From contig NZ_MRWE01000003.1 in NCBI RefSeq assembly GCF_002093665.1, positions 62,001-126,000 on the forward strand: a stretch of DNA of 64,000 bases, read 5' to 3'. Every line of letters starts with the position of its first letter. Position 1 is the stretch's first letter. The position numbers were made by a program, and so were the translations under genes. The notes under the pieces were generated by a model. The model saw nothing but the letters and a program-made list of their open reading frames with translations, was not told the origin of the DNA and searched no databases. Below are positions 1-10,965 of this stretch, in pieces. This DNA is from Rouxiella badensis. GTDB lineage: Bacteria; Pseudomonadota; Gammaproteobacteria; Enterobacterales; Enterobacteriaceae.

Positions 1-188
1 GCAGGACTCTTCTTAAACAGACGGCCCAACCAGCCGCTACTTTCAGGCAAATCCTCTGGTTTTTTGGCGACCAATTCCTGATAAATAGCATCAAGACGGG
101 TCACCGCCTGCTTTTGAACGTCGTCCGGCTGGAACTCTCCGGCATCAAGTGCAGTCTGATAGGAAGAAAGCGGTGTCTTTAATTGCAT
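1..188 (-). CDS. zapE: ZapE, cell-division AAA+ ATPase (5' part only)
   Basis: The minus-strand reading frame starts at the ATG at 188-186 and runs off the window edge, giving about 62 N-terminal residues. They resemble the N-terminus of E. coli ZapE (YhcM), including a VTRLDAIYQEL stretch. ZapE is a cytoplasmic ATPase that associates with the Z-ring during late constriction. The Walker motifs lie outside the window, so identification rests on the N-terminal match and on the divergent zapG neighbour, an arrangement also found in E. coli. Confidence 0.85.
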   Translation of the reverse strand, partial: MQLKTPLSSYQTALDAGEFQPDDVQKQAVTRLDAIYQELVAKKPEDLPESSGWLGRLFKKSP

Positions 189-478
189 CGTAATCAACGT
201 CCCTGAGAAAATATTTTCAGTGATTCATGGCGCAGATTTCATGACGTTTAACGCAGATTTTTCCACTATTTCGCGGTATTTAACGCACTTAGGGGATAAA
301 GCGGCCCCGTTGAACGGTGCGAAAGTTGCCGCAGGATTCCACTAACGCGAGGTTAACGGTTATAGTGGTGTTCTGTTTGTCGTAAAACTTGCCATGTAAA
401 AGTTTTGTTTAAAAGTATTGGTGAGAAAGTTACGCCAAAAAGCCCAACAGGACAACGGTGTCAATAATAGGAGTTATT

Positions 479-883
479 ATGACTTGGGAGTATGCGCTCA
501 TTGGATTAGTGGTCGGTATCGCCATCGGCGCGGTAGCGATGCGCTTTGGCAATCGTAAATTACGCGATCAGCAAGTGATGCAAAACGAGATAGACAAGAG
601 CAAAGCAGAGCTGGAAGAGTACCGCCAGGAACTGGTTGGACACTTCGCACGCAGCGCCGAGCTTCTTGATAACATGGCGACGGACTACCGTCAGCTTTAC
701 CAGCACATGGCGAAAAGCTCTAACAACCTGTTGCCAGACATGCCATTGCAGGACAACCCGTTCAACTACCGTCTGACCGGTTCGGAAGCCGATAACGATC
801 AAGCTCCGGTTGAAATGCCTCGTGACTATTCCGACGGCGCATCTGGCCTGCTGCGCGGAACAGAAAGACAACGCCGTAAGTAA
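479..883 (+). CDS. zapG: ZapG (YhcB), inner-membrane division/envelope protein
   Basis: This is a 134-residue DUF1043 protein. The start at 479 is chosen because MTWEYALIGLVVG matches the family N-terminus and a GGAG ribosome site lies just upstream; an in-frame start at 458 lacks both. Residues 1-22 form one membrane anchor. They are followed by a charged, probably coiled-coil stretch (about 25-70) and a polar tail ending in basic residues. The family links cell division with envelope growth and interacts with the elongasome and divisome. It sits between divergent zapE and degQ, as in E. coli. Confidence 0.93.
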   Translation: MTWEYALIGLVVGIAIGAVAMRFGNRKLRDQQVMQNEIDKSKAELEEYRQELVGHFARSAELLDNMATDYRQLYQHMAKSSNNLLPDMPLQDNPFNYRLTGSEADNDQAPVEMPRDYSDGASGLLRGTERQRRK

Positions 884-891
884 TACGGTAA

Positions 892-923
892 AGCCAGTGG
901 CCTCCGTCACTGGCTCTTCTTTT
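892..923 (+). terminator. Probable intrinsic terminator after zapG
   Basis: AGCCAGTG (892-899) pairs with CACTGGCT (908-915) around an 8-nt loop and is followed by the pyrimidine-rich cttctttt. It would separate zapG from degQ. Confidence 0.65.
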
Positions 924-974
924 GGCTGATCAACTGGCAGTTTCCCTCGGCATTCAATCAAGAGAGCAATCCAA

Positions 975-2342
975 ATGAAAAAAAAATCATTTTTACTCAG
1001 CGCAGTGGCGATTAGCCTTGGATTAAGCTTCTCCTCTTTTCAGGTCGTCAGTGCTGCCCTGCCCGTGGCGGTAGAGGGGCAACCTCTTCCGAGCCTCGCA
1101 CCGATGCTGGAAAAAGTGCTGCCGGGCGTGGTCAGCGTGCAGGTATCAGGTACTCAGCCACCCAGCGACCAGGTACCGCCCCAGTTCAAATTCTTTTTCG
1201 GCCCTGACACACCAAGCCAGAAGCAGGACGGCCAACCGTTTGAAGGCCTCGGCTCAGGCGTGATTATCGATGCCGCCAAGGGCTACGTGCTCACCAATAA
1301 CCATGTGGTCAGCAACGCCGACAAAATTACGGTACAGATTAACGATGGCCGCGAGTTCGAAGCCAAGCTCATTGGCAAGGACGAACAGTCGGACATCGCC
1401 ATCATCCAGTTAAAAGACCCTAAGAATCTGACTCAGATCCCAATGGCCGACTCCGACAAGCTGCGCGTCGGCGATTTCGCGGTCGCGGTGGGCAATCCCT
1501 TTGGTCTGGGACAGACGGTGACCTCCGGCATTATCTCTGCGCTGGGCCGCAGCGGACTTAATTTGGAAGGGCTGGAAAACTTTATTCAGACCGACGCCTC
1601 CATCAACCGCGGCAACTCCGGCGGTGCGCTGCTTAACCTGCAGGGCGAACTGGTAGGCATCAATACCGCCATCCTGTCTTCACAGGGCGGCAGCATGGGG
1701 ATTGGCTTTGCTATCCCTATCAACATGGCCAAAAACCTTAGCAAGCAGCTGATTGAGACCGGACAGGTCAAGCGAGGTCTTCTGGGTATTCGCGGCAGCG
1801 AAATGACCGCCGACCTCGCCAAGGCGTTCAACCTCGACAGTCAGCGCGGTGCCTTCGTCAATGAAGTCCTGCCCGAGTCTGGAGCCGCCAAGGCTGGCAT
1901 CAAGTCCGGTGACGTTATTATCACCCTCGACGGCCAGCCGCTCAGCAGCTTCGCCGAATTACGCGCTAAGGTGGGTAGCGAAGGGCCGGGCATAGTGGTC
2001 AAGCTTGGCATTCTGCGCGGCGGCAAGGCGATGGACGTTAACGTAACGCTCGGCGCAAGCCCTGACGTACCGGTCTCACTGGACAAAATCAATCCAGCGT
2101 TCACCGGCGCAACGCTCAGCGACGTCGATACCAAGGCCGGTAAAGGCGTTCAGGTTGACGAGGTCGTGAAAGGCACCCCGGCCGATCAGGTCGGCTTCCA
2201 GCAGGGTGATATCATCGTCGGCGTTAACCGCGCGCCAATCGACAATCTTGACGCTCTGCGCAAGGTGCTACAGTCCAAGCCAGACCTGGTGGCGCTCAGC
2301 GTGATGCGTAAAGGGCAGAATATTTATTTGTTAATGCCTTAA
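975..2342 (+). CDS. degQ: DegQ, periplasmic HtrA-family serine endoprotease
   Basis: The product is 455 residues, the usual DegQ length. A signal peptide spans about residues 1-28 (MKKK start, hydrophobic core, VSA-A cleavage). The trypsin-like domain carries the triad His110 (TNNHVV), Asp140 (SDIAII) and Ser215 (GNSGGA). Two PDZ domains follow, at about 265-350 and 370-455. DegQ degrades and chaperones misfolded envelope proteins as an oligomer. It lacks the long Q-linker/LA loop of DegP and neighbours degS, so degQ is preferred. A hairpin separates it from degS. Confidence 0.96.
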   Translation: MKKKSFLLSAVAISLGLSFSSFQVVSAALPVAVEGQPLPSLAPMLEKVLPGVVSVQVSGTQPPSDQVPPQFKFFFGPDTPSQKQDGQPFEGLGSGVIIDAAKGYVLTNNHVVSNADKITVQINDGREFEAKLIGKDEQSDIAIIQLKDPKNLTQIPMADSDKLRVGDFAVAVGNPFGLGQTVTSGIISALGRSGLNLEGLENFIQTDASINRGNSGGALLNLQGELVGINTAILSSQGGSMGIGFAIPINMAKNLSKQLIETGQVKRGLLGIRGSEMTADLAKAFNLDSQRGAFVNEVLPESGAAKAGIKSGDVIITLDGQPLSSFAELRAKVGSEGPGIVVKLGILRGGKAMDVNVTLGASPDVPVSLDKINPAFTGATLSDVDTKAGKGVQVDEVVKGTPADQVGFQQGDIIVGVNRAPIDNLDALRKVLQSKPDLVALSVMRKGQNIYLLMP

Positions 2343-2347
2343 CATAA

Positions 2348-2374
2348 TTTGGGCGTAGCTTAGCTACGCCCAAA
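2348..2374 (+). terminator. Strong hairpin in the degQ-degS gap
   Basis: TTTGGGCGTAGC (2348-2359) pairs perfectly with GCTACGCCCAAA (2363-2374) across a 3-nt loop. No U-tract follows, so it could be a 3'-end stabiliser or partial terminator for degQ rather than a full intrinsic terminator. Confidence 0.6.
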
Positions 2375-2423
2375 CAAGTCATGCTATCCTTCCAGTACAT
2401 TTTCTTACGACCCCCATAAACCC

Positions 2424-3491
2424 ATGTTTGTTAAGTTATTGAGATCCGCACTCATCGGTCTTATTGTTGCCGCTATTCTGCTGGCGGTCGTTCCACGACT
2501 GCGTAAAACCGTTGCCGAGCCTTTTTTCCAGCATGACTTCACGACTCACAGCGAACAACCTGCCAGCTTCAACGACGGAGTTCGTCGTGCGGCACCTGCC
2601 GTCGTCAACGTCTATAACCGTAATATGGGAGACTCTTCCCAGAATCAGTTGCAAATCCGCACGCTGGGTTCCGGCGTTATCATGAATGACAAAGGCTATA
2701 TTCTTACCAATAAGCACGTCATTAATAATGCAGACCAAATTATTGTCGCCCTGCAAGACGGTCGCGTGTTTGACGCGCTGCTGGTTGGTTCGGACAGCCT
2801 GACCGACCTTGCGGTGCTTAAGATTGACGCCACCAATCTGCCGGTCATTCCGATTAACGACAAACGTGTGCCTCACGTCGGCGACGTGGTGATGGCGATT
2901 GGTAACCCGTTTAACATCGGGCAGACGGTGACGCAGGGTATTATCAGCGCCACCGGTCGAATAGGCCTGAGCCCTTCCGGACGTCAGAACTTCCTGCAAA
3001 CGGACGCCTCAATCAATCAGGGTAACTCCGGCGGTGCGCTGGTTAACTCACTGGGCGAACTGATGGGCATCAACACCCTGTCGTTTGACCAGAGCAACGA
3101 CGGTGCGACGCCAGAGGGGATTGGTTTTGCCATCCCGACTGCGCTGGCGACCAAAGTCATGGGTAAGCTTATCCGCGACGGTCGGGTTATTCGCGGTTAT
3201 ATCGGCATTACCGGCAGTGAAGTCTCGCCGTTGCACGGCCCGACCGCACCGGTCGACCATCTGCAAGGCATTGTGGTTACCGAGGTGACGCCAAACGGCC
3301 CGGCGGCCAATGCCGGAATTCAGGTGCATGACGTTATTGTCAGCGTGAACAACAAGCCTGCTATTTCGGCGATTGAAACCATGGATCAGGTTGCGGAAAT
3401 TCGCCCTGGCTCAGTCATCCCGGTCGTTATCAGCCGCAACGGCAATAAAATCAGCCTCAACGTGACCATCCAGGAATACCCGGAGCACTAA
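2424..3491 (+). CDS. degS: DegS, membrane-anchored site-1 protease of the sigma-E response
   Basis: The product has 355 residues with an uncleaved N-terminal membrane anchor (about residues 5-23). The protease domain has His98 (TNKHVI), Asp128 (TDLAVL) and Ser202 (GNSGGA), and a single PDZ domain lies at about 260-350. One PDZ plus the anchor distinguishes DegS from DegQ/DegP. DegS senses misfolded porin C-termini through its PDZ domain and cleaves RseA, starting release of sigma-E. It lies directly downstream of degQ as in E. coli and is closed by a bidirectional terminator. Confidence 0.96.
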   Translation: MFVKLLRSALIGLIVAAILLAVVPRLRKTVAEPFFQHDFTTHSEQPASFNDGVRRAAPAVVNVYNRNMGDSSQNQLQIRTLGSGVIMNDKGYILTNKHVINNADQIIVALQDGRVFDALLVGSDSLTDLAVLKIDATNLPVIPINDKRVPHVGDVVMAIGNPFNIGQTVTQGIISATGRIGLSPSGRQNFLQTDASINQGNSGGALVNSLGELMGINTLSFDQSNDGATPEGIGFAIPTALATKVMGKLIRDGRVIRGYIGITGSEVSPLHGPTAPVDHLQGIVVTEVTPNGPAANAGIQVHDVIVSVNNKPAISAIETMDQVAEIRPGSVIPVVISRNGNKISLNVTIQEYPEH

Positions 3492-3510
3492 GGCTCGTAT
3501 CGCAAGCATT

Positions 3511-3548
3511 AAAAAAGCCGGAAAGGTTACCCCTTCCGGCTTTTTTTT
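3511..3548. terminator. Bidirectional terminator between degS and murA
   Basis: AAAAAAGCCGGAAAGG and CCCTTCCGGCTTTTTTTT form a long stem with a TTAC loop. A-tract and T-tract on the two sides let it end transcription of the convergent degS and murA units. Confidence 0.88.
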
Positions 3549-3566
3549 GTCCCGCAAACGCTCGAA

Positions 3567-4859
<1,293 letters not shown>

Positions 4860-4911
4860 TCAGGTATAACAAAATGGCCGGCAGCTACGCGTGCCCGTCA
4901 TCCCTGTATCC

Positions 4912-5166
4912 TTAAAAACCGTTGAGCTTACGATCGCGCTGCCACTCTTCTGGCGTATAAGCCTTGATAGAAAGTGCGTGGATGCGGTTGTCAGCGATAT
5001 ATTCCATCAGCGGGGCGTAAACGGTCTGCTGCTTTTTAACGCGGCTCATGCCGTCGAACATTGCGCCTACCACGATTGCCTGGAAGTGGCTGCCGTCGCC
5101 GGTTACGTGTGCTTCTTCGATTGCCAATGCTGCCATCAGCACGTCTTTAATTTCGTTAGTTTCCAT
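4912..5166 (-). CDS. ibaG: IbaG, BolA-family acid-stress protein
   Basis: An 84-residue BolA/IbaG domain protein with the characteristic VTGDGSHF and KAYTPEEW segments. BolA-family proteins bind [2Fe-2S] clusters with monothiol glutaredoxin through conserved histidine residues; E. coli IbaG (YrbA) is induced by acid. It lies between mlaB and murA. A terminator upstream suggests that ibaG-murA can be transcribed apart from mla. Confidence 0.93.
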   Translation of the reverse strand: METNEIKDVLMAALAIEEAHVTGDGSHFQAIVVGAMFDGMSRVKKQQTVYAPLMEYIADNRIHALSIKAYTPEEWQRDRKLNGF

Positions 5167-5243
5167 AAAACCCGTCTAATCTTTAATCGTATGGGAAGTA
5201 ATAGCCGAACATATTATAGAGATCCGACCAACTCTTAAACCAT

Positions 5244-5279
5244 CAAAAAGCCCCTGTATGAGAGTTTCAGACAGGGGCT
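5244..5279 (-). terminator. Intrinsic terminator after mlaB
   Basis: On the minus strand AGCCCCTGT and ACAGGGGCT form a 9-bp stem directly followed by TTTTTG. It lies in the mlaB-ibaG gap and would end most mla transcription before ibaG-murA. Confidence 0.8.
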
Positions 5280-5327
5280 CTGATTTGAATAGTGATTTAT
5301 CGCAGAAAATTTCTTGTCGCGGTAGGA

Positions 5328-5630
5328 CTAACTGTCCGATTCGAGAGGAATTATTCCCTGCAGATTGTATAACTCAATCAACGTGCGCAAACGGTCGGTG
5401 ATGCCGGCAATCTGCAGCTCCACGCCGTGCTTGCCCGCAAAATCACGCAGGTGTACCAGCAGCGCCAACCCAGAAGAGTCAACGCGCTCAAGATGCGCCA
5501 CGTCGACACAGGTGACGCCCCTTAGCAGACTCTCGCGCTGCTCCCACAGAGGAAGCAGCGTTTCACGGTCTAGGCAACCGCTAAGAATCAGCGTCTGCTG
5601 TAGGGATTCAAAGCGCAGTTCACCGCTCAT
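5328..5630 (-). CDS. mlaB: MlaB, STAS-domain subunit of the Mla ABC complex
   Basis: A 100-residue STAS-domain protein with the conserved DSSGLALL motif. MlaB binds the cytoplasmic MlaF ATPase and is needed for assembly and activity of MlaFEDB, which handles phospholipids between inner and outer membrane. Its ATG shares one base with the mlaC stop (TAATG), indicating translational coupling. Confidence 0.95.
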   Translation of the reverse strand: MSGELRFESLQQTLILSGCLDRETLLPLWEQRESLLRGVTCVDVAHLERVDSSGLALLVHLRDFAGKHGVELQIAGITDRLRTLIELYNLQGIIPLESDS

Positions 5631-6274
5631 TATTTATTCTGCTGGATAGTGATTGGCTGAGCCGCAGCAGATTTCAGGCGCGCGGTCAGGCCATCAATGC
5701 CTTTCTGACGCAGGATGTCCGCCCACTCGTTCTGCTTGGTGGTAATCATGCTCACGCCTTCGGCAATCATGTCATACGCCTGCCATTCACCGGTGCGGCT
5801 ATTTTTACGCCATTGGAAGTCGAGACGAACCGGCGGACGACCGCCTGGATCGGTGATGGTCACGCGAATGGCCACGATGTCGGTACCGGCCGGGATGCTC
5901 TGCGCAGGCTGAACCTGGTAGGACTGGTTGGTGTACATCGCCAGTGCCTGACCGTAAGCCTGTTGCAGGTAGTCACTGAACGCGCTGAAGTAGGCTTCAC
6001 GCTGCGCAGGAGTGGCGGAATTGTAGTAACGACCCAGCACCAGCGCACCCGCATATTTAACCTGCACGAAAGGCAGCAGTTCTTCACGCACGACGGTGCG
6101 CAGGTAGTTAGGATCCTGCTGAATCTTCGGTTGGTCGGCCTTCAGACGAGTAAAGGTGGCGTTAGCGGCCGCGTTCATCACGCTGTAAGGATTGGTTTTA
6201 TCAACCGCCGCCGCGGCGTTGGCCGCCAGCGGTGCAATCATCAGTAATGCAACAACCATCAAACGTTTAAACAT
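5630..6274 (-). CDS. mlaC: MlaC, periplasmic phospholipid shuttle
   Basis: A 214-residue protein with a signal peptide (residues 1 to about 20, ending in AANA) and the MlaC/Ttg2D domain. It carries phospholipid between outer-membrane MlaA-OmpC/F and inner-membrane MlaFEDB. The motif [13 protein letters not shown] and the length match E. coli MlaC (211). It lies 11 nt after mlaD and overlaps mlaB by one base. Confidence 0.95.
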   Translation of the reverse strand: MFKRLMVVALLMIAPLAANAAAAVDKTNPYSVMNAAANATFTRLKADQPKIQQDPNYLRTVVREELLPFVQVKYAGALVLGRYYNSATPAQREAYFSAFSDYLQQAYGQALAMYTNQSYQVQPAQSIPAGTDIVAIRVTITDPGGRPPVRLDFQWRKNSRTGEWQAYDMIAEGVSMITTKQNEWADILRQKGIDGLTARLKSAAAQPITIQQNK

Positions 6275-6285
6275 AACAATTCCTC

Positions 6286-6897
6286 TTAATTACCTTGAGC
6301 CGCAGGGGCTGGAGCAGTTTTTGCCGCTGGAGCAGGCGCGCTTTCCGAGGCTGCCGGCGCATTGGCGGCATCCGGGTTGGCGGTGCTGTCCGGCGAAGCT
6401 GCGGCATCACCCGATTTCGCGGCGTCGTCTTTACCGCCGCTTTTGTAAAGGAACTGGCCGATCAAGTCTTCCAGAACCATCGCGGATTTCGTGTCCTGAA
6501 TGGTGCCGCCATTTTTCAGAATGGTGGTTCCCATGTCAGGATCCTGAAAACCGATATTCAGCGCCAGGAACTGCTCACCCAGCAAACCCGACGTGCGGAT
6601 AGCCAGAGAACTGGTATCCGGGATCTGGTTGTACTTGTCATCGATGTCCATCGCCACGCGCGGCGACAGATTTTTGTCCAGCGTAATGCTGCTAACGCGA
6701 CCGATAACGACACCACCAATTTTAACCGGTGAATCGTTTTTCAGCCCACCGATGTTGTCGAAATCAGCATAAATACGGTAAGTCGGATCGGAGCCGAAGG
6801 AGCGAATATCGGCCACTTTCAGGCAGATAAACACCACGGCACACAATGCGATCAGCATAAATGCTCCAACCCAGACTTCACTTTTCTTGTTTTGCAT
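6286..6897 (-). CDS. mlaD: MlaD, MCE-domain lipid-transfer subunit
   Basis: A 203-residue protein with one N-terminal membrane helix (about 8-28) and a single MCE domain (about 38-120) containing the family's [17 protein letters not shown] signature. The C-terminal tail is rich in Ala and Pro and is probably disordered; it is longer than in E. coli (183 residues in total). MlaD hexamers form the periplasmic lipid ring on MlaE. The gene is packed between mlaE and mlaC. Confidence 0.95.
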   Translation of the reverse strand: MQNKKSEVWVGAFMLIALCAVVFICLKVADIRSFGSDPTYRIYADFDNIGGLKNDSPVKIGGVVIGRVSSITLDKNLSPRVAMDIDDKYNQIPDTSSLAIRTSGLLGEQFLALNIGFQDPDMGTTILKNGGTIQDTKSAMVLEDLIGQFLYKSGGKDDAAKSGDAAASPDSTANPDAANAPAASESAPAPAAKTAPAPAAQGN

Positions 6898-6900
6898 GGC

Positions 6901-7683
6901 TCAATTCCCAAACATCAGTGCTGTCAGCACAAAATCTAATCCCAGCACCGCCAGTGACGAGTGCACTACGGTACGGGTCGTGGCCCGGCTAATCCCTTCC
7001 GAAGTCGGGATCGCGTCGTAACCGTTGAATAGCGCTATCCAGGTTACGGTAATGGCAAAAACAACGCTCTTAATCAAGCAGTTGAGCAAGTCTTGACGCC
7101 ATTCTACGGCGTTTTGCATCGCCGACCAGAAGAAGCCGCTGTCGATGCCTTTCCAGTCAACGCCGACCAGCGATCCGCCCCAGATACCGACCGCGACGAA
7201 AATCGCCGTCAGCAGAGGCATGCTGATAAGACCCGCCCAAAAACGTGGCGCGACCACCCGACGCAGCGGGTCGATCGCCATCATTTCAAGGCTTGAAATT
7301 TGCTCGGTTGCCTTCATCAGGCCAATCTCGGCGGTTAACGCCGAACCGGCACGGCCGGCAAACAGCAGCGCGGTCACTACCGGCCCCAGCTCACGCAGCA
7401 GAGAAAGTGCGACCATCATGCCCAGGCTTGCTTCGGCGCTGTAAGTTGTCAGCACCAGATAACCCTGCAGGCCGAGCACCATGCCGATAAACAGGCCGGA
7501 TACCACAATGATAAGCAGCGACAGCACACCGACGCTGTAAAGTTGTTTGATTAATAATGGCCATTGTTTGGCAAACTGCGGCCGTCCGACCAGCGCACGA
7601 AACAGCAACTGCCCGGCGCGTCCAAACGATGCACAGGTGGCTATTCCGCTGCGGCCCAATGACGCTAACGCCCTAATTAACAT
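6901..7683 (-). CDS. mlaE: MlaE, permease subunit of the Mla complex
   Basis: A 260-residue MlaE-family (DUF140) inner-membrane protein with about five or six membrane segments and the conserved [18 protein letters not shown] region. It is the permease of the MlaFEDB ABC system and pairs with the MlaF ATPase encoded 15 nt upstream. Confidence 0.96.
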   Translation of the reverse strand: MLIRALASLGRSGIATCASFGRAGQLLFRALVGRPQFAKQWPLLIKQLYSVGVLSLLIIVVSGLFIGMVLGLQGYLVLTTYSAEASLGMMVALSLLRELGPVVTALLFAGRAGSALTAEIGLMKATEQISSLEMMAIDPLRRVVAPRFWAGLISMPLLTAIFVAVGIWGGSLVGVDWKGIDSGFFWSAMQNAVEWRQDLLNCLIKSVVFAITVTWIALFNGYDAIPTSEGISRATTRTVVHSSLAVLGLDFVLTALMFGN

Positions 7684-7698
7684 TGATTTACTACTCCA

Positions 7699-8502
7699 TC
7701 ATCCAAGCAGCTCGGTTTTATAATCACCGGCCGGGAAACGGAAAGGCACCGGTCCATCGGCGATGCCGTCGAGGAACTGGCGAACACGCGGGTCTGGATT
7801 ATTTTGCAGCTCCTCGGTGGTGCCTTCTGCGATAACGTGCTGAGCGGCCACGATATAAGCATAGTCAGCGATACTGAGAACTTCAGGCACGTCGTGAGAA
7901 ACCACGATACAGGTGACACCCAGCGCATGGTTTAGCTCGTCAATCAGCTTGACCAACACGCCCATGGTGATAGGGTCCTGACCGACAAAGGGTTCATCAA
8001 ACATGATGAGCTCGGGGTCGAGCGCGATTGCACGTGCCAACGCTGCACGGCGCGCCATCCCGCCCGAGAGTTCTGCCGGCATCAGTTCTGCCGCACCGCG
8101 CAGCCCCACCGCTTCGAGCTTCATCATTACCGTCGTGTGCAGCAGTTCTTCAGGAAGGTTACTGTGCTCACGCAGCGGAAATGCCACGTTCTCGAAAACG
8201 TTGAGATCGGTAAACAGCGCTCCGGACTGGAAAAGCATGCTCATTTTCTTGCGGGATTCGTACAACTTACGGCGAGACAGCGCAGGAACGTTTTCACCAT
8301 CAAACCAGATCTCCCCACTGTCCGGCGTAAGTTGTCCGCCGATCAATCGAAGCAAGGTTGTTTTACCGATCCCCGAAGGCCCCATGATGGCGGTTACCTT
8401 GCCTTTCGGTACGGTCATGTTTATCTCTTCGAAAATGGGACGATCGCCGCGCATGAAACTCATGCCCTTGATCTCAACCAGATTCGCTTCGCTCTGACTC
8501 AT
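7699..8502 (-). CDS. mlaF: MlaF, ATPase subunit of the Mla complex
   Basis: A 267-residue ABC ATPase. The start at 8502 gives MSQSEANLVEIKGM, which aligns with E. coli MlaF; an upstream in-frame start at 8526 adds eight unsupported residues. Walker A is GPSGIGKTT (about 42-50), the signature is LSGGMARR and Walker B is LIMFDEP. It is first in the mlaFEDCB unit, so the promoter should lie in the gap shared with yrbG. Confidence 0.95.
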   Translation of the reverse strand: MSQSEANLVEIKGMSFMRGDRPIFEEINMTVPKGKVTAIMGPSGIGKTTLLRLIGGQLTPDSGEIWFDGENVPALSRRKLYESRKKMSMLFQSGALFTDLNVFENVAFPLREHSNLPEELLHTTVMMKLEAVGLRGAAELMPAELSGGMARRAALARAIALDPELIMFDEPFVGQDPITMGVLVKLIDELNHALGVTCIVVSHDVPEVLSIADYAYIVAAQHVIAEGTTEELQNNPDPRVRQFLDGIADGPVPFRFPAGDYKTELLG

Positions 8503-8867
8503 TTGTCTCTTCCTCTGGGCGAACACAACACAAGAATCCTCTTATGTTAGAACCCGTTCCATAACTTTGGCTTAAACTACAATGCCAACACCCGACATTT
8601 TACAAAAACTTACCGCGAATGCGTTACCAAAGTTGCCATTGATTTACTTTTAACGTCCGGACGGTCAAAATCAACCAACTGCGGGCCGGTTGTCATCTGA
8701 CCGCATAAAAAACGATAAAACAGAAAGTCAGAAGCCAAGGTAATCGCTATTATGGAACCCTATTCAATCACTATCAGGCCGGTGGGTCTGATGTCAGATT
8801 GATCAAACTCATTTTGGTTCCTTGCCAGACTTACGAACATTGCATTATACCAAATAAAGGATTTTTC
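8503..8867. promoter_or_regulatory. Divergent mlaF/yrbG intergenic region
   Basis: This 365-bp gap has no convincing gene. It must carry the mlaF promoter (minus) and the yrbG promoter (plus). For yrbG, TTGCCA at 8822-8827 with a TTATAC/TATACC element at 8845-8851 (spacing 17-18) is a plausible sigma-70 promoter close to the start. I could not choose an mlaF promoter with confidence. Confidence 0.45.
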
Positions 8868-9845
8868 ATGCTTCTCGCTAGCGTACTAATGGTTGTCGGC
8901 TTGTTTCTGTTAGTTTATGCCGCCGATCGTTTGGTGTACGGAGCTGCAGTCCTGGCAGGCTCAATCGGCATTCCCCCTCTTATTATTGGTATGACGGTCG
9001 TCGGCGTAGGAATTTCCCTGCCTGAACTGGTTGTATCAACCACCGCCGCCATCAACGGTCAGATGGATTTAGCAGTAGGCAACGTCATTGGTTCGAATAT
9101 CACTAATATTCTTCTGATTTTGGGCGGCGCCGCGCTAATTCATCCACTTTCCGTGCGTTCTGATATCCTGCGACGCGAACTCCCGCTAATGTTGATAGTG
9201 ACCGTGCTCTGCGGATTCCTGCTTAGCGACAGTGAGTTAAGTCGATGGGACGGCGTCGCGCTGATTACCGCCGCAGCGATATTTCTGCTGCTGATGATAA
9301 AAATCGCCAGGATGTCGGAGCAGGTGGGACAGGACACGCTGACCCGCGAGCAAATGGCTGAACTCCCTCAGGATGGAAGCAATACAGTAGCATTTTTGTG
9401 GTTAGCGCTGGGGTTTATTATCATGCCGCTGGCTTCAAACATGATTGTCGACAATGCTTCGGTCATCGCGCGCTATTTTGGCGTCAGTGAACTGGTTATC
9501 GGGCTGACCGTTATTGCCATCGGCACCAGCCTGCCTGAGCTGGCAACCTTTATCGCCGGGGCCATCAAAGGCGAAGACGACATCGCGCTGGGCAACATTA
9601 TCGGCGCCAACATTTTTAACATGTGCCTGGTTCTCGGCCTGCCTGCGCTGGTCGCTCCGGGGCATTTTAATCCCGATGCGTTTCATCGTGATTATTGGGT
9701 CATGCTGGTCGTCAGCGTCGTGCTGACCGGACTGTGCCTGATGCGTAAACACCGTATTGGCCACCTTGCGGGCGCGCTGCTGTTGTGCGGGTTCGTCGCG
9801 TATCTGGCGCTGCTGTTCTACGTACCCGGCAGCGTGACCTTCTAG
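8868..9845 (+). CDS. yrbG: YrbG, predicted sodium/calcium exchanger
   Basis: A 325-residue CaCA-family antiporter, the same length as E. coli YrbG. The start at 8868 gives MLLASVLMVVG after an AAGG ribosome site. Ten or so hydrophobic helices form two inverted halves, each with the ion-binding alpha repeat: GVGISLPELVVS near residue 45 and AIGTSLPELATF near 225, followed by GNVIGSN and GNIIGAN. It probably exchanges Ca2+ for Na+ or H+. It is the first gene on the way to kdsD. Confidence 0.93.
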   Translation: MLLASVLMVVGLFLLVYAADRLVYGAAVLAGSIGIPPLIIGMTVVGVGISLPELVVSTTAAINGQMDLAVGNVIGSNITNILLILGGAALIHPLSVRSDILRRELPLMLIVTVLCGFLLSDSELSRWDGVALITAAAIFLLLMIKIARMSEQVGQDTLTREQMAELPQDGSNTVAFLWLALGFIIMPLASNMIVDNASVIARYFGVSELVIGLTVIAIGTSLPELATFIAGAIKGEDDIALGNIIGANIFNMCLVLGLPALVAPGHFNPDAFHRDYWVMLVVSVVLTGLCLMRKHRIGHLAGALLLCGFVAYLALLFYVPGSVTF

Positions 9846-9902
9846 ATCTGATAGAATCTGTATAAATATTGCGCAACTCAGACCCAGTCACAGGATTTGA
9901 CG

Positions 9903-10886
9903 ATGACATCATTTAATAACGAAGATTTTAACTTCATCGAGGTCGGTAAACAGGTCCTGTTAACCGAAAGAGAAGGCCTGGAACAGCTGGATCAATACAT
10001 CAACGACGACTTTAGCCGCGCCTGCCGGATGATGTTCCAGTGCGGAGGCAAGATAATCGTGATGGGCATGGGCAAGTCAGGTCACGTCGGCCGCAAGATG
10101 GCTGCGACCTTTGCCAGCACCGGCACCCCGGCTTTCTTTGTGCATCCCGGTGAGGCCAGCCATGGCGATTTGGGGATGGTGTCGAAGCAGGACATCGTCA
10201 TCCTTATCTCCAACTCGGGTGAGTCACACGAGATTCTGGCGCTGATCCCGGTGCTCAAGCGTCTGGATATTCGCCTGATTTGTCTGACGGCCAACCCTGA
10301 AAGCTCCATGGGCAAGGCGGCGGACGTGCACATCTGCGTCAAAGTGCCGAAAGAAGCCTGCCCGCTCGGCCTTGCGCCGACCAGCAGCACGACTGCGGCA
10401 ATGGTAATGGGTGACGCGCTGGCCGTAGCATTGCTGGAAGCACGTGGTTTCACCGCCGAAGATTTTGCACTTTCTCACCCCGGCGGCGCACTCGGTCGCA
10501 AGCTTCTGCTGCGCGTCAGCGATATCATGCACACCGGCAGTGAGATCCCGCAGGTCAGCCGTGACGCAACCCTGCGCGACGCACTGCTGGAGATTACCCG
10601 CAAGAATCTGGGAATGACGGTCATTACCGATGACCTGATGAAGATAGAAGGTATCTTTACCGACGGTGACTTGCGCCGAATCTTTGATATGGGTGTCAAC
10701 GTAAACGACGCTAAAATTACTGATGTCATGACCACAGGCGGCATTCGCGTGCGTCCTTCCCTGCTGGCGGTCGATGCGCTAAACCTGATGCAGGACAAAC
10801 ACATTACCTGCGTCATGGTTGCCGATGGCGACCAGTTGTTGGGTGTGGTACATATGCATGACATGCTGCGAGCCGGTGTCGTGTAA
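9903..10886 (+). CDS. kdsD: KdsD, D-arabinose-5-phosphate isomerase
   Basis: A 327-residue enzyme with an N-terminal SIS sugar-isomerase domain (about 40-180) and two C-terminal CBS domains (about 205-325). It converts ribulose-5-phosphate to arabinose-5-phosphate for Kdo synthesis. The ATG at 9903 follows an AGGA at good spacing; a TTG two codons upstream is possible but weaker. The SNSGES motif and the position between yrbG and kdsC support kdsD. Confidence 0.95.
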   Translation: MTSFNNEDFNFIEVGKQVLLTEREGLEQLDQYINDDFSRACRMMFQCGGKIIVMGMGKSGHVGRKMAATFASTGTPAFFVHPGEASHGDLGMVSKQDIVILISNSGESHEILALIPVLKRLDIRLICLTANPESSMGKAADVHICVKVPKEACPLGLAPTSSTTAAMVMGDALAVALLEARGFTAEDFALSHPGGALGRKLLLRVSDIMHTGSEIPQVSRDATLRDALLEITRKNLGMTVITDDLMKIEGIFTDGDLRRIFDMGVNVNDAKITDVMTTGGIRVRPSLLAVDALNLMQDKHITCVMVADGDQLLGVVHMHDMLRAGVV

Positions 10887-10965
10887 TACCGACAGTTGAG
10901 TAAATCGACGATAACCGTTTTAAACAGCCCGGGGTGTTGGGTCTGTCACTTAAGGAATTGCCTGA

